Source: Raineyella antarctica
Lineage (GTDB): Bacteria; Actinomycetota; Actinomycetes; Propionibacteriales; Propionibacteriaceae
Assembly: GCF_900092135.1 (NCBI RefSeq)
Contig: NZ_FMYF01000004.1
Location: forward strand, 248,001-312,000
Direction: 5' to 3'
Length of the DNA: 64,000 nt
Both the position numbers and the translations under genes were made by a program. Every line of letters starts with the position of its first letter. Positions within the stretch are counted from its first letter, which is position 1. Positions 17,327 to 25,960 of the stretch are shown here, in pieces. Below the pieces are notes generated by a model. It did not search any database and had not been told where the DNA came from. It saw only the letters and a list, made by a program, of their open reading frames with translations.

Positions 17327-20300
17327 TCAGGCGGCGGCCCGTTCGATCGCCTTGCGGACCCGCTTCGCCGACACGGTCGTACGGGTGCCGAGGGTCTGGG
17401 CGAACAGGCTCACCCGCAGCTCCTCGATCAGCCAGCCGATCTCCTCCACCTCGGGCCGGAGCCGACCGGGCGGCTGGGCTGCACACAACTCGGCGTAGGC
17501 GTCCTCGACGGCGTTGACGGTCTCCATGGCCTGCCGGTCCCGCAGGGCGGCCCCGGGCAGTGCCGCCAGTCGTACGCCGATGGCCTTCAGGTAGACGGGG
17601 AGCCGCTCGTACGCAGCCCCCTCGGTGGCGGCGATGAAGCCGGGGAAGACGAGGTTGGCGCGCTGCTCGGTGACGTCCGCCATGACGTCCGGGTCCCGCA
17701 CCGAGGCCAGGGCCAGGCTGGCCTGCTGGTCTGCCCGCAGGACCTCGGCCGCGACCGCGACCACCCGGCGCATGTGCTCGGGATTGTCCTGGCGGACCGT
17801 GTCGCACAGCCGCCGGAACGCCGCGGCGTCACGGATGTCGGTGGGGTCGACCGCGGCGGCGACCAGGTCGGCGACCGACTTGAGCCGGGCGTCGGCGAGC
17901 AGTTCGGGGACCGAGGCGTACGGGCTGGAGCCGAGCGTGAACTTGTCCGGGTTGGACAGGTGCGAGACGACCCAGCGGGTGGGGTCGGGGGTGTTGAGCA
18001 CCACCAGGCGGCGCAGCCCGGCGCGGTGGCTGGTCGCCGCGCGCGCCGGCGTGTCCTGCACGATGCTGCCGACGGTGGTGCCCTCGTCGGTCAGGGCCGG
18101 GTAGCCGGTGGCCCGGGTCCCGTGGCGCTCGATCGTCACCTCGCGCGGCAGCTCCCCGAACTCCCAGGTCGTCGACCCGGCGTGCCTGGCGGCCCTCGAT
18201 GCCTTCGACAGGGTGGCTGCGACCTTGCCGGCGTGTTCCTGCTGCAGGGCGGCCAGGTCCTTGCTGCGGGCCATCTCGGTCCCGCCGCCGTCCTTGCCCT
18301 CGCGGGGGGACAACACGACGAAGGTCACCCGGAGGTGCTCGGGCAGCTTGGCCAGGTCCCACTCGTCGTCGGCGATCCGCAGGCCCACGTCGGTGGCGAG
18401 TCGGGCGGTGAGCGCGCGGGTCAGCGAGGTGCGCTCGGGGTCGAGCTCACCGGCGGCAATCGACGCGTCGAGTTCGCCGAGCAGGCGGCGGGCCCAGTCC
18501 GGCGCGGGCACGACCCGGGTGCGATGGGCCTTGGGCAGCGAGCGGATCAGCTGGGTGACCAGGTCCAGGCGCAGCCCGGGAACCTGCCAGCTGAACGGTT
18601 CGGAGGGCAACTGGCTGAGGATCGGCAGTGGCACGCGCACGCTGACCCCGTCGGCGCCGGCACCCGGATCGAAGACGTACTCCACGTCGAGGGTGTGCTC
18701 CCCCACCTGCCAGGTGTCGGGGAAGTCACCGGCGCTGCCGATGTCGGCCGAGTCCTGGACCAGGTCATCCATGGCCAGGTCCAGGAAGGCGTCGTCCTGC
18801 TGCCGCTTCCTGCGCCACCAGGCATCGAAGCCGGCCACGGTGCAGATGTCGGCCGGGACGCGGGCGTCGTAGAAGTCGAAGATCGCCTGGTCGTCCACCA
18901 CGATGTCGCGGCGGCGGGTCCGCTCCTCCAGCTCCTCGGCCCGGCGGCGGGTGGCCTCGTTGCGGGACCAGAAGTGGTGGCGGGTGTGCCACTGCCCCTC
19001 GACCAGGGCCGAACGCAGGAAGATCTCCCGGGCGGCGACCGGGTCCACCCCGCCGTACGCCACCTGGCGCCGGCCGATGATCGGGACCCCGTAGAGGCTG
19101 GCGGTCTCGTACGCCACGACCTGACCTGCTCGCATCGCCCAGTGCGGCTCGGCATAGTGGCGCTTGAGCAGGGGTCCGGCGATCTCCTCGATCCACTGGG
19201 CCCGGATCCCGGCCACCGTGTGGGCCCACAGCCGCGAGGTCTCCACCAGTTCGTTGGCCATCACCAGTTCCGGCGGACGCTTGGCCAGCGCCGAGCCCGG
19301 GCTGATCGCGAACCGGGTGCCCCGGGCCCCCAAGTACTCGCGCGGCCCACGCCGCGGACGGCCACGGCCGTCGCGAGGGGTGGACTTCTTCTCGTCCTTC
19401 AGGTCGGCCAGCCCGACGTGGGAGAGCAGGCCGGTCAGCACGGCCATGTGGACGCGGTCGGCATCGGCGGGAAGCTCGTTGCGGGTCATCTCCAGGTCGC
19501 GGCAGATGTCGCGCAGCTGGTTCTGCAGGTCCTGCCACTCCCGGATCCGCAGGTAGTTCAGGTACTCCTCGTGGCACATCCGCCGGAAGGCGTTGCCGGA
19601 CATGTCACGGCGACGGGCGGTGAGGTAGTCCCACAGCCGCAGCAGCGCGACGAAGTCCGATCCGTCCGGGTCGGGGGCCTCCTCACCCTCGGCCGCCATC
19701 GGCGCCCAGAACCGCCGGTGCAGCTGGTCGGCCTTCTCACGCTGCTCCCGCGGACGCTCGCGGGGGTCCTGGATGGTCAGGCCCGCAACCAGCACCACCA
19801 TCTCGCGCAGGCAGCCGTAGTGGTCCCCGGCCAGCAGCATCCGGCCCATCCTCGGGTCGAGCGGGATCCGGGCCAGCGCGTGTCCCACCTTGGTCAGCCG
19901 GGGCTGCGTACGGGTCGCATTCGGCGAGAGCGCCCCGAGCTCGTCGAGCAGGCGCATGCCGTCGGTGATCTGCGCCGACTCGGGCGGCTCGACGAACGGG
20001 AAGCGCTCGATGTCCCCCAGCCCGGCCTGGGCCATCTGCAGGATGACCGAGGCGAGGTTGGTCCGCAGGATCTCCGGTTCGGTGAACTCCGGTCGGGCGG
20101 CGAAGTCCTGTTCGGAGTACAGCCGGATGCAGATGCCCGGCGCGACGCGGCCGCAACGCCCGGCCCGCTGGTTGGCGGAGGCCTGGGAGACGGGTTCGAT
20201 CGGCAGGCGTTGCACCTTCGTACGCGTCGAGTAGCGCGAGATGCGGGCGGTGCCGGGGTCGATGACGTAGCGAATGCCCGGCACGGTGAGCGAGGTCTCG

Positions 20301-21163
20301 GCCACGTTGGTGGCCAGCACGATCCGCCGGCCGGTGTGCGGGGAGAAGACCCGCTGCTGTTCGGCCGAGGTCAGCCGGGCGTACAGCGGCAGGATCTCGG
20401 TGCGGGGCAGCTTGAGGTCCTCGATCGCCTGGGCCGCGTCGCGGATCTCTCGCTCCCCGGAGAGGAAGACCAGGACATCCCCGGGCGCCTCGGCGGACAG
20501 CTCGAGGAGGGCCTCGCAGATCCCCTCGTTCTGGTCGCGCTCTACCGCCGGCCTGCCCCCCTCGTCACTGCCGTCGTCGACCAGCGGGCGGTAGCGTACG
20601 TCGACCGGGTACGTACGTCCCGAGACCTCGATCACCGGGGCGTCGTCGAAGTGGCGGCTGAAGCGTTCGGTGTCGATCGTCGCCGAGGTGACGATGACCT
20701 TCAGGTCCTTGCGCCGCGGCAGCAGTTGCTTGAGGTAGCCGAGCAGGAAGTCGATGTTGAGGCTGCGCTCGTGCGCCTCGTCGATGATGATCGTGTCCCA
20801 GGAGCGCAGGTCGCGGTCATGGGAGATCCCGGCCAGCAGGATGCCGTCGGTCATCACGGTCAGGGCCGTGCTGCGCTGCGCCTTGCGGGTGAACCGGACC
20901 TGGTAGCCGACCTCCTGCCCCAGTTCGACGGCCATCTCCGAGGCGATCCGCTCGGCGACGGTCCGGGCGGCCAGGCGGCGTGGCTGGGTGTGCGCGATCC
21001 GCTGGCGGCCCAGCTGCAGGCACAGCTTGGGAAGTTGCGTGGTCTTGCCCGAGCCGGTCTCCCCGGCCACGATGACGACCTGCGACTCCTCGAGCGCAGC
21101 CCGGATGTCCTCGACCCGCGAGCTGATCGGCAGCTCGGCGGGGAACGTGATGGTCGGGCTCAG
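17327..21163 (-). CDS. hrpA: DEAH-box ATP-dependent RNA helicase HrpA, CTG start
   Basis: A 1278-residue helicase of the HrpA family, which unwinds RNA and in E. coli is linked to mRNA processing and ribosome rescue. Motif I GETGSGKT (residues 34-41), motif II DEAH (128-131), motif III SAT, motif VI QRAGRCGR, then HA2, OB and the long HrpA-specific C-terminal region. The conserved N-terminus (TITFPAELPISSRVEDIRAA) lies upstream of the first standard start (GTG 21070), which would begin two codons before motif I. The frame holds no ATG, GTG or TTG above it. CTG 21163 overlaps the uspA stop as CTGA and has GGGAGG 9 nt upstream, so I use it. The gene is coupled to the universal stress gene. Confidence 0.9.
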   Translation of the reverse strand: MSPTITFPAELPISSRVEDIRAALEESQVVIVAGETGSGKTTQLPKLCLQLGRQRIAHTQPRRLAARTVAERIASEMAVELGQEVGYQVRFTRKAQRSTALTVMTDGILLAGISHDRDLRSWDTIIIDEAHERSLNIDFLLGYLKQLLPRRKDLKVIVTSATIDTERFSRHFDDAPVIEVSGRTYPVDVRYRPLVDDGSDEGGRPAVERDQNEGICEALLELSAEAPGDVLVFLSGEREIRDAAQAIEDLKLPRTEILPLYARLTSAEQQRVFSPHTGRRIVLATNVAETSLTVPGIRYVIDPGTARISRYSTRTKVQRLPIEPVSQASANQRAGRCGRVAPGICIRLYSEQDFAARPEFTEPEILRTNLASVILQMAQAGLGDIERFPFVEPPESAQITDGMRLLDELGALSPNATRTQPRLTKVGHALARIPLDPRMGRMLLAGDHYGCLREMVVLVAGLTIQDPRERPREQREKADQLHRRFWAPMAAEGEEAPDPDGSDFVALLRLWDYLTARRRDMSGNAFRRMCHEEYLNYLRIREWQDLQNQLRDICRDLEMTRNELPADADRVHMAVLTGLLSHVGLADLKDEKKSTPRDGRGRPRRGPREYLGARGTRFAISPGSALAKRPPELVMANELVETSRLWAHTVAGIRAQWIEEIAGPLLKRHYAEPHWAMRAGQVVAYETASLYGVPIIGRRQVAYGGVDPVAAREIFLRSALVEGQWHTRHHFWSRNEATRRRAEELEERTRRRDIVVDDQAIFDFYDARVPADICTVAGFDAWWRRKRQQDDAFLDLAMDDLVQDSADIGSAGDFPDTWQVGEHTLDVEYVFDPGAGADGVSVRVPLPILSQLPSEPFSWQVPGLRLDLVTQLIRSLPKAHRTRVVPAPDWARRLLGELDASIAAGELDPERTSLTRALTARLATDVGLRIADDEWDLAKLPEHLRVTFVVLSPREGKDGGGTEMARSKDLAALQQEHAGKVAATLSKASRAARHAGSTTWEFGELPREVTIERHGTRATGYPALTDEGTTVGSIVQDTPARAATSHRAGLRRLVVLNTPDPTRWVVSHLSNPDKFTLGSSPYASVPELLADARLKSVADLVAAAVDPTDIRDAAAFRRLCDTVRQDNPEHMRRVVAVAAEVLRADQQASLALASVRDPDVMADVTEQRANLVFPGFIAATEGAAYERLPVYLKAIGVRLAALPGAALRDRQAMETVNAVEDAYAELCAAQPPGRLRPEVEEIGWLIEELRVSLFAQTLGTRTTVSAKRVRKAIERAAA

Positions 21164-22089
21164 GAGGGCGCGCCTCCCAGCGCGTCGTCCTCGTCGAGCG
21201 GGCCGGCATCGTCGGCACGGTCACGGATCAGTGCCAGCGGGCACTCGGCGTGGGCCATCACGCCACGGACGACGCCACCGACGCCGAAACCGGCGGTCGT
21301 GTGCACGCCGAGCCAGAGCAGGTCGAGCTCCCTGGAGCGGGCGACCATCTCCTTGACCGGGTGGCCCTGGACCAGGTGGGTGGTGACGGGGACCTGGGGG
21401 TAGCGGTCCTGCAGCGGGCCGAGCAGGGCCTGTACGCCGCCGATCGCGGCCTGGCCGGCCACCTCGACCGCGTGCTCACCGGAGCGGCGCACCGCGCCGG
21501 GAACGTCCCAGGCATGGATGACCTCCAGGCTGACCTTGCGCAGGTCCGCCTCGGCGAAGGCGGCCGCGAGGGCCGCCGCACCGTTCGCCGTCGCGTCGAC
21601 ACCGACGCCGATCCGGCGCTTCGCACCGGTCTCGCCGGGCGAGGACGCCGCAGAGATCATCACCACGGGGCAGTGCGCGGTGGCCGCGACGCCCACGCTG
21701 GTGGAGCCGACGAAGATGCGCTCCAGCCCCGACAGGGAACGACGGCCGACGACCAGCAGGTCCGCGCCGCGGGACAGCTTGGTCAGCGCCGCCGCGGCGT
21801 TTCCCATGGCCACCTCGGTGCGGATCCGGTCCGCCGGCATGCCGGCCGCCCGACAGCTCTCCGCAGCCTCGGCGACGACCGCCTCACCGGCGTCCTGCAG
21901 CACCGACGGGTCGTAGACGACACCCCAGGCACCGGCCAGGACTGCGTCGTCGACAACGTGGACGATCATCAGGTCGGAACCACGGAGCTCTGCGGCACCA
22001 CGGGCGTAGACCAGCGCACGGTTGGCGTCGGGGGAACCGTCGACACCGACCAGCACGGCACCGCGACGGATGTTTTCTGCGGACATCAT
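21160..22089 (-). CDS. tandem-domain universal stress protein
   Basis: A 309-residue protein with two Usp domains (about 10-145 and 158-290). The first has the full ATP-binding pattern GRRSLSGLERIFVGSTS; the second has LGVHTTAGFGVGGVVRGVM followed by HAECPLALI. Such tandem Usp proteins in actinobacteria bind ATP and respond to hypoxia or stationary phase. AGGAGG precedes two tandem ATG codons (22089 and 22086); spacing favours the second. It lies 6 nt after the flavin-binding protein gene and overlaps hrpA by 4 nt. Confidence 0.9.
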   Translation of the reverse strand: MMSAENIRRGAVLVGVDGSPDANRALVYARGAAELRGSDLMIVHVVDDAVLAGAWGVVYDPSVLQDAGEAVVAEAAESCRAAGMPADRIRTEVAMGNAAAALTKLSRGADLLVVGRRSLSGLERIFVGSTSVGVAATAHCPVVMISAASSPGETGAKRRIGVGVDATANGAAALAAAFAEADLRKVSLEVIHAWDVPGAVRRSGEHAVEVAGQAAIGGVQALLGPLQDRYPQVPVTTHLVQGHPVKEMVARSRELDLLWLGVHTTAGFGVGGVVRGVMAHAECPLALIRDRADDAGPLDEDDALGGAPS

Positions 22090-22095
22090 TGCCTC

Positions 22096-22524
22096 CTAGT
22101 CAGAAGTGTTCCACGTCTCCGAGCGGTCCACCACGCGTCCGCTGATCTGGCGCACCCGCAACGTGATCAACAGATCACGGTCGCCGATCGCCCACGGTTC
22201 CGGACCATCCTTCTCGAGCTCGTCCAGCTCGGGTCCCGGCTTCGGGGTGGCGGACTCGCCCTGGGCCATCACGCTCCAGCCGTTGCCCGTCTCCACGTCG
22301 ACGTCGTCGACCTGGAAAGCCACCTCTCGACCCTCGGCGAGATCGGCCAGCACCGAGTCGCGCGACGTCCGGAAGACCACCAGGTCACCACGCATCGCGT
22401 AGTTGACCGGCAGGACGAGAATTCCCGCGTCGGCCGAGGTCCAGGCGACGCGGCCGACCTCCTGGGTCCGCAACAGCGCGCGACAGTCCTCGGGCTCGAG
22501 TGCCTCGAACATGCCTTCGTGCAT
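22096..22524 (-). CDS. pyridoxamine 5'-phosphate oxidase-like flavin-binding protein
   Basis: A 142-residue split-barrel protein of the PNPOx-like group, which in actinobacteria bind FMN, F420 or haem. Visible: LRTQEVGRVAWTSADAGILVLPVNYAMRGDLVVFRTSRDS near residues 20-60, VAFQVDDVD, and GWSVMAQGES. It is not the pyridoxine biosynthesis enzyme itself. ATG 22524 has an excellent AGGAGGAGG ribosome site; a longer frame to 22551 lacks one. It is often found beside Usp genes in stress-type operons, as here. Confidence 0.82.
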   Translation of the reverse strand: MHEGMFEALEPEDCRALLRTQEVGRVAWTSADAGILVLPVNYAMRGDLVVFRTSRDSVLADLAEGREVAFQVDDVDVETGNGWSVMAQGESATPKPGPELDELEKDGPEPWAIGDRDLLITLRVRQISGRVVDRSETWNTSD

Positions 22525-22582
22525 GGTCCTCCTCCTGTCTCTCGACCGCATGTTATCGGAGTGGGAGGGACCGCCCTGACAC

Positions 22583-23500
22583 TCACTCCACCTCGAACGC
22601 CGTGCGGCCCCCCAATTTGCGGGCCAGGTCGTCGTCGATCGCGTCGGCGATGTCGCTCATGATTCGTACGGCCTGGTGCAGGTGCGCGGGGACGAAGGGG
22701 TGGGTCAGCACCGACAGGCTCGCGAAGACCCGGTCACGGACGAGGTGGAACTTGACCATCCGCGCCTCGGCATTCAGGTCGTTGAGGACCTCGGTGGCCC
22801 GGGAACGGCCCACCACGTCGTGGACCAGGACCGAGAAGAGGATCAGCTCGCGACCATCGGCGCTGACCCGGAGGAAGAGCATCGCCGAGCCGACCCGCAG
22901 CGCGATGTCGCCCTCCTGGTCGCGCAGCGGAGCGTGGCCGAACATGTCGGTGAGCTCGGCCTCCACCATGGTGTCGAGGTGCTCGGGTCCGGCCGGCATG
23001 GTCGCCACCACGTCCTCGGCAGCGAACTCGGTGGTGGCTGCCAGCGGCTCGGGACGAGGGGTGAGGATCTCGGCCAGGTCGCCCGGGTCGAGGAAGATCG
23101 GATGCTGCACCCCGAACACGTCGCGCAGCGCCCCGACGGTGGCGGCGGCGAGTCGGTCCGAGGCCTCCTGGTCCATCTCCAGCCAGAAGTTCGCCGTCGG
23201 GCGGGGCCCCTCGGTGGTCGGCGCGAGCCAGCCGAGACGTTCCATCTCGGCTAGTTGCTCGGGGCCGAGCTGATAGGCCTCGCCCAGCACGGCGTTGCTC
23301 GAGGCCTCGGCGCGGATCGTCGTACGGTCCAGTGCCGTGAACGTGACGTACGGGACCTGGTCCTCGTCCACGGCGGCGCAGCCGATGGTGAAGTCCGCGG
23401 AGTCGTCGATCACCGAGATCACCTCTCCGAGGCGGATCTCGAAGCCGTCCCAGGCCTGGGCGATGCTGCGGTCCAGGTCGAAGTCTTCGTACTCAGGCAC
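22583..23500 (-). CDS. YbjN / TY-Chap type putative chaperone-like protein
   Basis: A 305-residue acidic protein with two type III secretion chaperone-like or YbjN-like folds. The N-terminal half has LAEMERLGWLAPTTEGPRPTANFW, typical of the TY-Chap module. The C-terminal half has VLVHDVVGRSRATEVLNDLNAEARMVKFHLV, typical of YbjN. The family is proposed to bind peptides, but no partner is known. GTG 23500 lies 7 nt after TAGCGT with no ribosome site, which suggests a leaderless transcript. It is the likely first gene of the operon ending in hrpA. Confidence 0.72.
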   Translation of the reverse strand: MPEYEDFDLDRSIAQAWDGFEIRLGEVISVIDDSADFTIGCAAVDEDQVPYVTFTALDRTTIRAEASSNAVLGEAYQLGPEQLAEMERLGWLAPTTEGPRPTANFWLEMDQEASDRLAAATVGALRDVFGVQHPIFLDPGDLAEILTPRPEPLAATTEFAAEDVVATMPAGPEHLDTMVEAELTDMFGHAPLRDQEGDIALRVGSAMLFLRVSADGRELILFSVLVHDVVGRSRATEVLNDLNAEARMVKFHLVRDRVFASLSVLTHPFVPAHLHQAVRIMSDIADAIDDDLARKLGGRTAFEVE

Positions 23501-23507
23501 GGGCCCG

Positions 23508-23513
23508 ACGCTA
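23508..23513 (-). promoter_or_regulatory. -10 element of leaderless YbjN-like gene
   Basis: TAGCGT on the minus strand, 7 nt before GTG 23500. Confidence 0.4.
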
Positions 23514-23531
23514 GCGCACAGCGGGTGAGGA

Positions 23532-24455
23532 TCAGGCCAGCAATGCAACGATCCCGAAAATGGTCAGGACCGAGAGGACCGTCGTGATGAAGATGGTGTC
23601 GCGGGCCATCACCACACCCCGCCCGTACTGGCTGGCGATGACGAAGACGTTCTGGGCGGTGGGCAGCCCTGCCATCAGGGTCACCGCGAGCAGGTCGGGA
23701 GCAGCCAGGTGCAGGACGAAGGCACCGAAGGCCCACGCCACGGCAGGCATCGCGACCAGCTTGAGGAAGGTCTGCCAGGCCAGTACCGGCCCGGTCCGGC
23801 GATCGGGGCGCGGTCCCAGGCGCAGGGAGATGCCGAAGGCCAGCAGCACGGTCGGCACCGCCATCCCGCCGACCATCCCCAGCGGCGTGGCGAGCAGCGT
23901 GGGGATCCTGATCGAGAAGACCGACAGGAGCACGCCGACCAGGGTCGCGATGGTCAGGGGGTTGCGGACGAACCGGCCGACGAACGCACCGACGGTGAAC
24001 CGCGTCGCGGTGCCGGTGGCCAGGTCGAGCAGGGCCAGTCCGACCGGCTGGAGGAACAGCAGTTGGGTGAGGATCACCGGAACCACCCGGGCCGGCGAGT
24101 CCAGCACGTACGTCGCGATGGGCAGGCCGAGATTGCCCGCATTGACGTACGCGGAGGCGAACGTCCCGGTGATGGTCTCCGGCAGGGGCAGCTTCCACAC
24201 CCACCGCACCGAGGCCAGCCAGAGCAGGCTGACGGTCACGATCGAGACCACGGAGGCGACCAGGTCGGTCGACAGGAGGGCCGAGATGTCCTCCTTCGCC
24301 ATCATCGTGACGAACAGGACGGGCATCGCCACGTAGAAGGACAGGCGGGCGAGCATGTTCTGGGTCTGCGCGGTGAACACCCGCAGGTGCGCCAGGAGGA
24401 AGCCGATACCGACGACCACTCCGATGACGAAGAATCCGGACAACACTCCCTGCAC
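23532..24455 (-). CDS. AEC (auxin efflux carrier) family transporter
   Basis: A 307-residue permease with about ten membrane segments. AEC/MdcF-type signatures: LSFYVAMPVLFVTMMAKED near residue 38, ASAYVNAGNLGLPIATYVL near 87 (the NxGxxGxP signature), and AGLPTAQNVFVIASQYG near 255. The substrate is unknown; bacterial members move malate, malonate or similar anions. GTG 24455 is chosen since TACAGT lies 6 nt upstream (leaderless type). It is divergent from the orphan gene at 24562. Confidence 0.85.
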   Translation of the reverse strand: MQGVLSGFFVIGVVVGIGFLLAHLRVFTAQTQNMLARLSFYVAMPVLFVTMMAKEDISALLSTDLVASVVSIVTVSLLWLASVRWVWKLPLPETITGTFASAYVNAGNLGLPIATYVLDSPARVVPVILTQLLFLQPVGLALLDLATGTATRFTVGAFVGRFVRNPLTIATLVGVLLSVFSIRIPTLLATPLGMVGGMAVPTVLLAFGISLRLGPRPDRRTGPVLAWQTFLKLVAMPAVAWAFGAFVLHLAAPDLLAVTLMAGLPTAQNVFVIASQYGRGVVMARDTIFITTVLSVLTIFGIVALLA

Positions 24456-24461
24456 GCCCTC

Positions 24462-24467
24462 ACTGTA
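24462..24467 (-). promoter_or_regulatory. -10 element of leaderless AEC transporter gene
   Basis: TACAGT on the minus strand, 6 nt before GTG 24455. Confidence 0.45.
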
Positions 24468-24561
24468 GGCGCCCGATCCGAGCGTTCCGGCGCCGACCGG
24501 ACGCCGGGGGTGCGGTGATCCGGGACGAGGGCACCGCCCCGTTGCTGCGATACTGGGGGGC

Positions 24562-25956
24562 ATGACCGACCCCCAGCAGCCGTGGCGTCCCCCCGCTGGT
24601 GCCGGACTTCCGCCCTTCGCTCCGTTCGGCAGCGCCCCGGGTGGCCCCGAGCGCACCCCCGAGCCCGGCGCGGGTACGCCTGGCCCTGCTCAGGTCCCGC
24701 CGGCGAGGCCCGAGCCCGCGCGCGTACCCCCGACCGAACAGGACGCCGGAGAGATCCCCCCGTCGAACGGGACGGGGTCATGGTGGTCGGACGACTCCGA
24801 CGCCACCCAGCCGGTCCCCCGCGTGCCCGAGGCGGACCAGGGCCATCACGACACCCAGGAGATGCCTGTGGTCCCGGTGCCGGCTCCGGCTCCGGCTCCT
24901 CCGATCGTGGGTAGCGGTGCGCCACACGCCTCTGGTCCGGGCCGGGCCCCCGAGCGCCGGCGGCCCCGGCGGAGGGGCCTGCTGGTCGTGGGCATCATCG
25001 TCGTGGCGCTGGTCCTCGGCGTCGTCGGTTGGCGCCTCGTACAGGCCCAGCGGTTCGACCAGCGACTGGCATCGGACGGCGAGGCCGCCCGCCAGGTGGT
25101 CCAGACCTACTACACTGCGCTGCGCGACGGAGACGCGAAGGCCGCCCTGGCGACGGCTGCGATCCGACCCGAGGAGACCTCGCTGCTCACCGATGAGGTG
25201 CTCCGATCCGCCCAGGAGGCCGGCGGCATCCAGAACCTGTCGGTGGGCGAGGCGGCACTGGCCAACGACAACGGAGCGCGGATCGTCGGCGATGCGGGCA
25301 CCGTCGCCGTCACGTACGCGGTGGGCAGCACACCCGTCAGGATCGACCTGCCGGTCACCCGCGACGGTGGGACCTGGCGGATCTCCGCGGCCACCTCCCG
25401 GGTCGACCTCGGTGGCAAGGGCGTCTCCCGGACCGTCAACGGCCACCAGGCCGGCGCCGACGTGGTGGAGCTGTTCCCCGGTACGTACACGGTCGGGGCC
25501 GCCTCGAAACTCGTGACCCTGGGGCACCCCCAGCTGCTGGTGACCGCTCCCGACCCGCTCGGGGCAGCTGCCCAGACCTGGGGCGGCGGCGATGCGACAC
25601 TCAGCACGGACAGCCGCGATGCCGTGCTGGGCGCAGCCCGCGCCTCCCTGACGTCGTGCCTGGCCCAGCGCTCGCTGGCGCCCGAGGGCTGTCCGATCTC
25701 GATCGAGACCGGATCGGAGATCCAGATCGACGAGTCGACCATCCGCTACCAGCTGGTCAACGATCCCTGGTCCAAGACAGAGGTGCAGCTCGCGAGCGAC
25801 GGGCGTGCCACCGGGACGATCGACGTGGAGTACCGGATCGAGGCGTCGGCCAAGAGCAAGGGCGTCGAAGGCGTGGTCCGGCAGACGTACACCCAGTCGG
25901 CGGTGACCTTCAACGCAGACCTGTCCGGCGACAAGCCGGTCATCTCCTGGCAGTGA
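24562..25956 (+). CDS. membrane-anchored protein with proline-rich N-terminus, function unknown
   Basis: A 464-residue protein I do not recognise. Residues 1-135 are Pro/Ala/Gly-rich and probably cytoplasmic; a basic patch (ERRRPRRR) precedes a single membrane helix at about 139-157. The remaining ~300 residues would be outside. The first outer part (QVVQTYYTALRDGDAKAALA near residue 175) looks like an NTF2/DUF4878-type fold found in actinobacterial cell-surface proteins. Two cysteines near residues 370 and 380 could form a disulfide. ATG 24562 has a G-run and GATACT 7 nt upstream. It converges on ku with only 4 nt between stops. Confidence 0.7.
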   Translation: MTDPQQPWRPPAGAGLPPFAPFGSAPGGPERTPEPGAGTPGPAQVPPARPEPARVPPTEQDAGEIPPSNGTGSWWSDDSDATQPVPRVPEADQGHHDTQEMPVVPVPAPAPAPPIVGSGAPHASGPGRAPERRRPRRRGLLVVGIIVVALVLGVVGWRLVQAQRFDQRLASDGEAARQVVQTYYTALRDGDAKAALATAAIRPEETSLLTDEVLRSAQEAGGIQNLSVGEAALANDNGARIVGDAGTVAVTYAVGSTPVRIDLPVTRDGGTWRISAATSRVDLGGKGVSRTVNGHQAGADVVELFPGTYTVGAASKLVTLGHPQLLVTAPDPLGAAAQTWGGGDATLSTDSRDAVLGAARASLTSCLAQRSLAPEGCPISIETGSEIQIDESTIRYQLVNDPWSKTEVQLASDGRATGTIDVEYRIEASAKSKGVEGVVRQTYTQSAVTFNADLSGDKPVISWQ

Positions 25957-25960
25957 GGAC

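Noticed and set aside
21070-21072. GTG as hrpA start
   Set aside because: It begins two codons before the Walker A motif and drops the conserved N-terminal segment.
17312-21403. A 1363-codon open frame antisense to hrpA, and similar long frames opposite parE (2177-4354), nrdJ (29417-32356), GCS2 (9246-11063) and rny (47692-49989)
   Set aside because: These are shadows made by GC-rich third positions. Their products are Arg/Gly/Val/Leu/His-rich, with no domain, and lie fully opposite well-supported genes.
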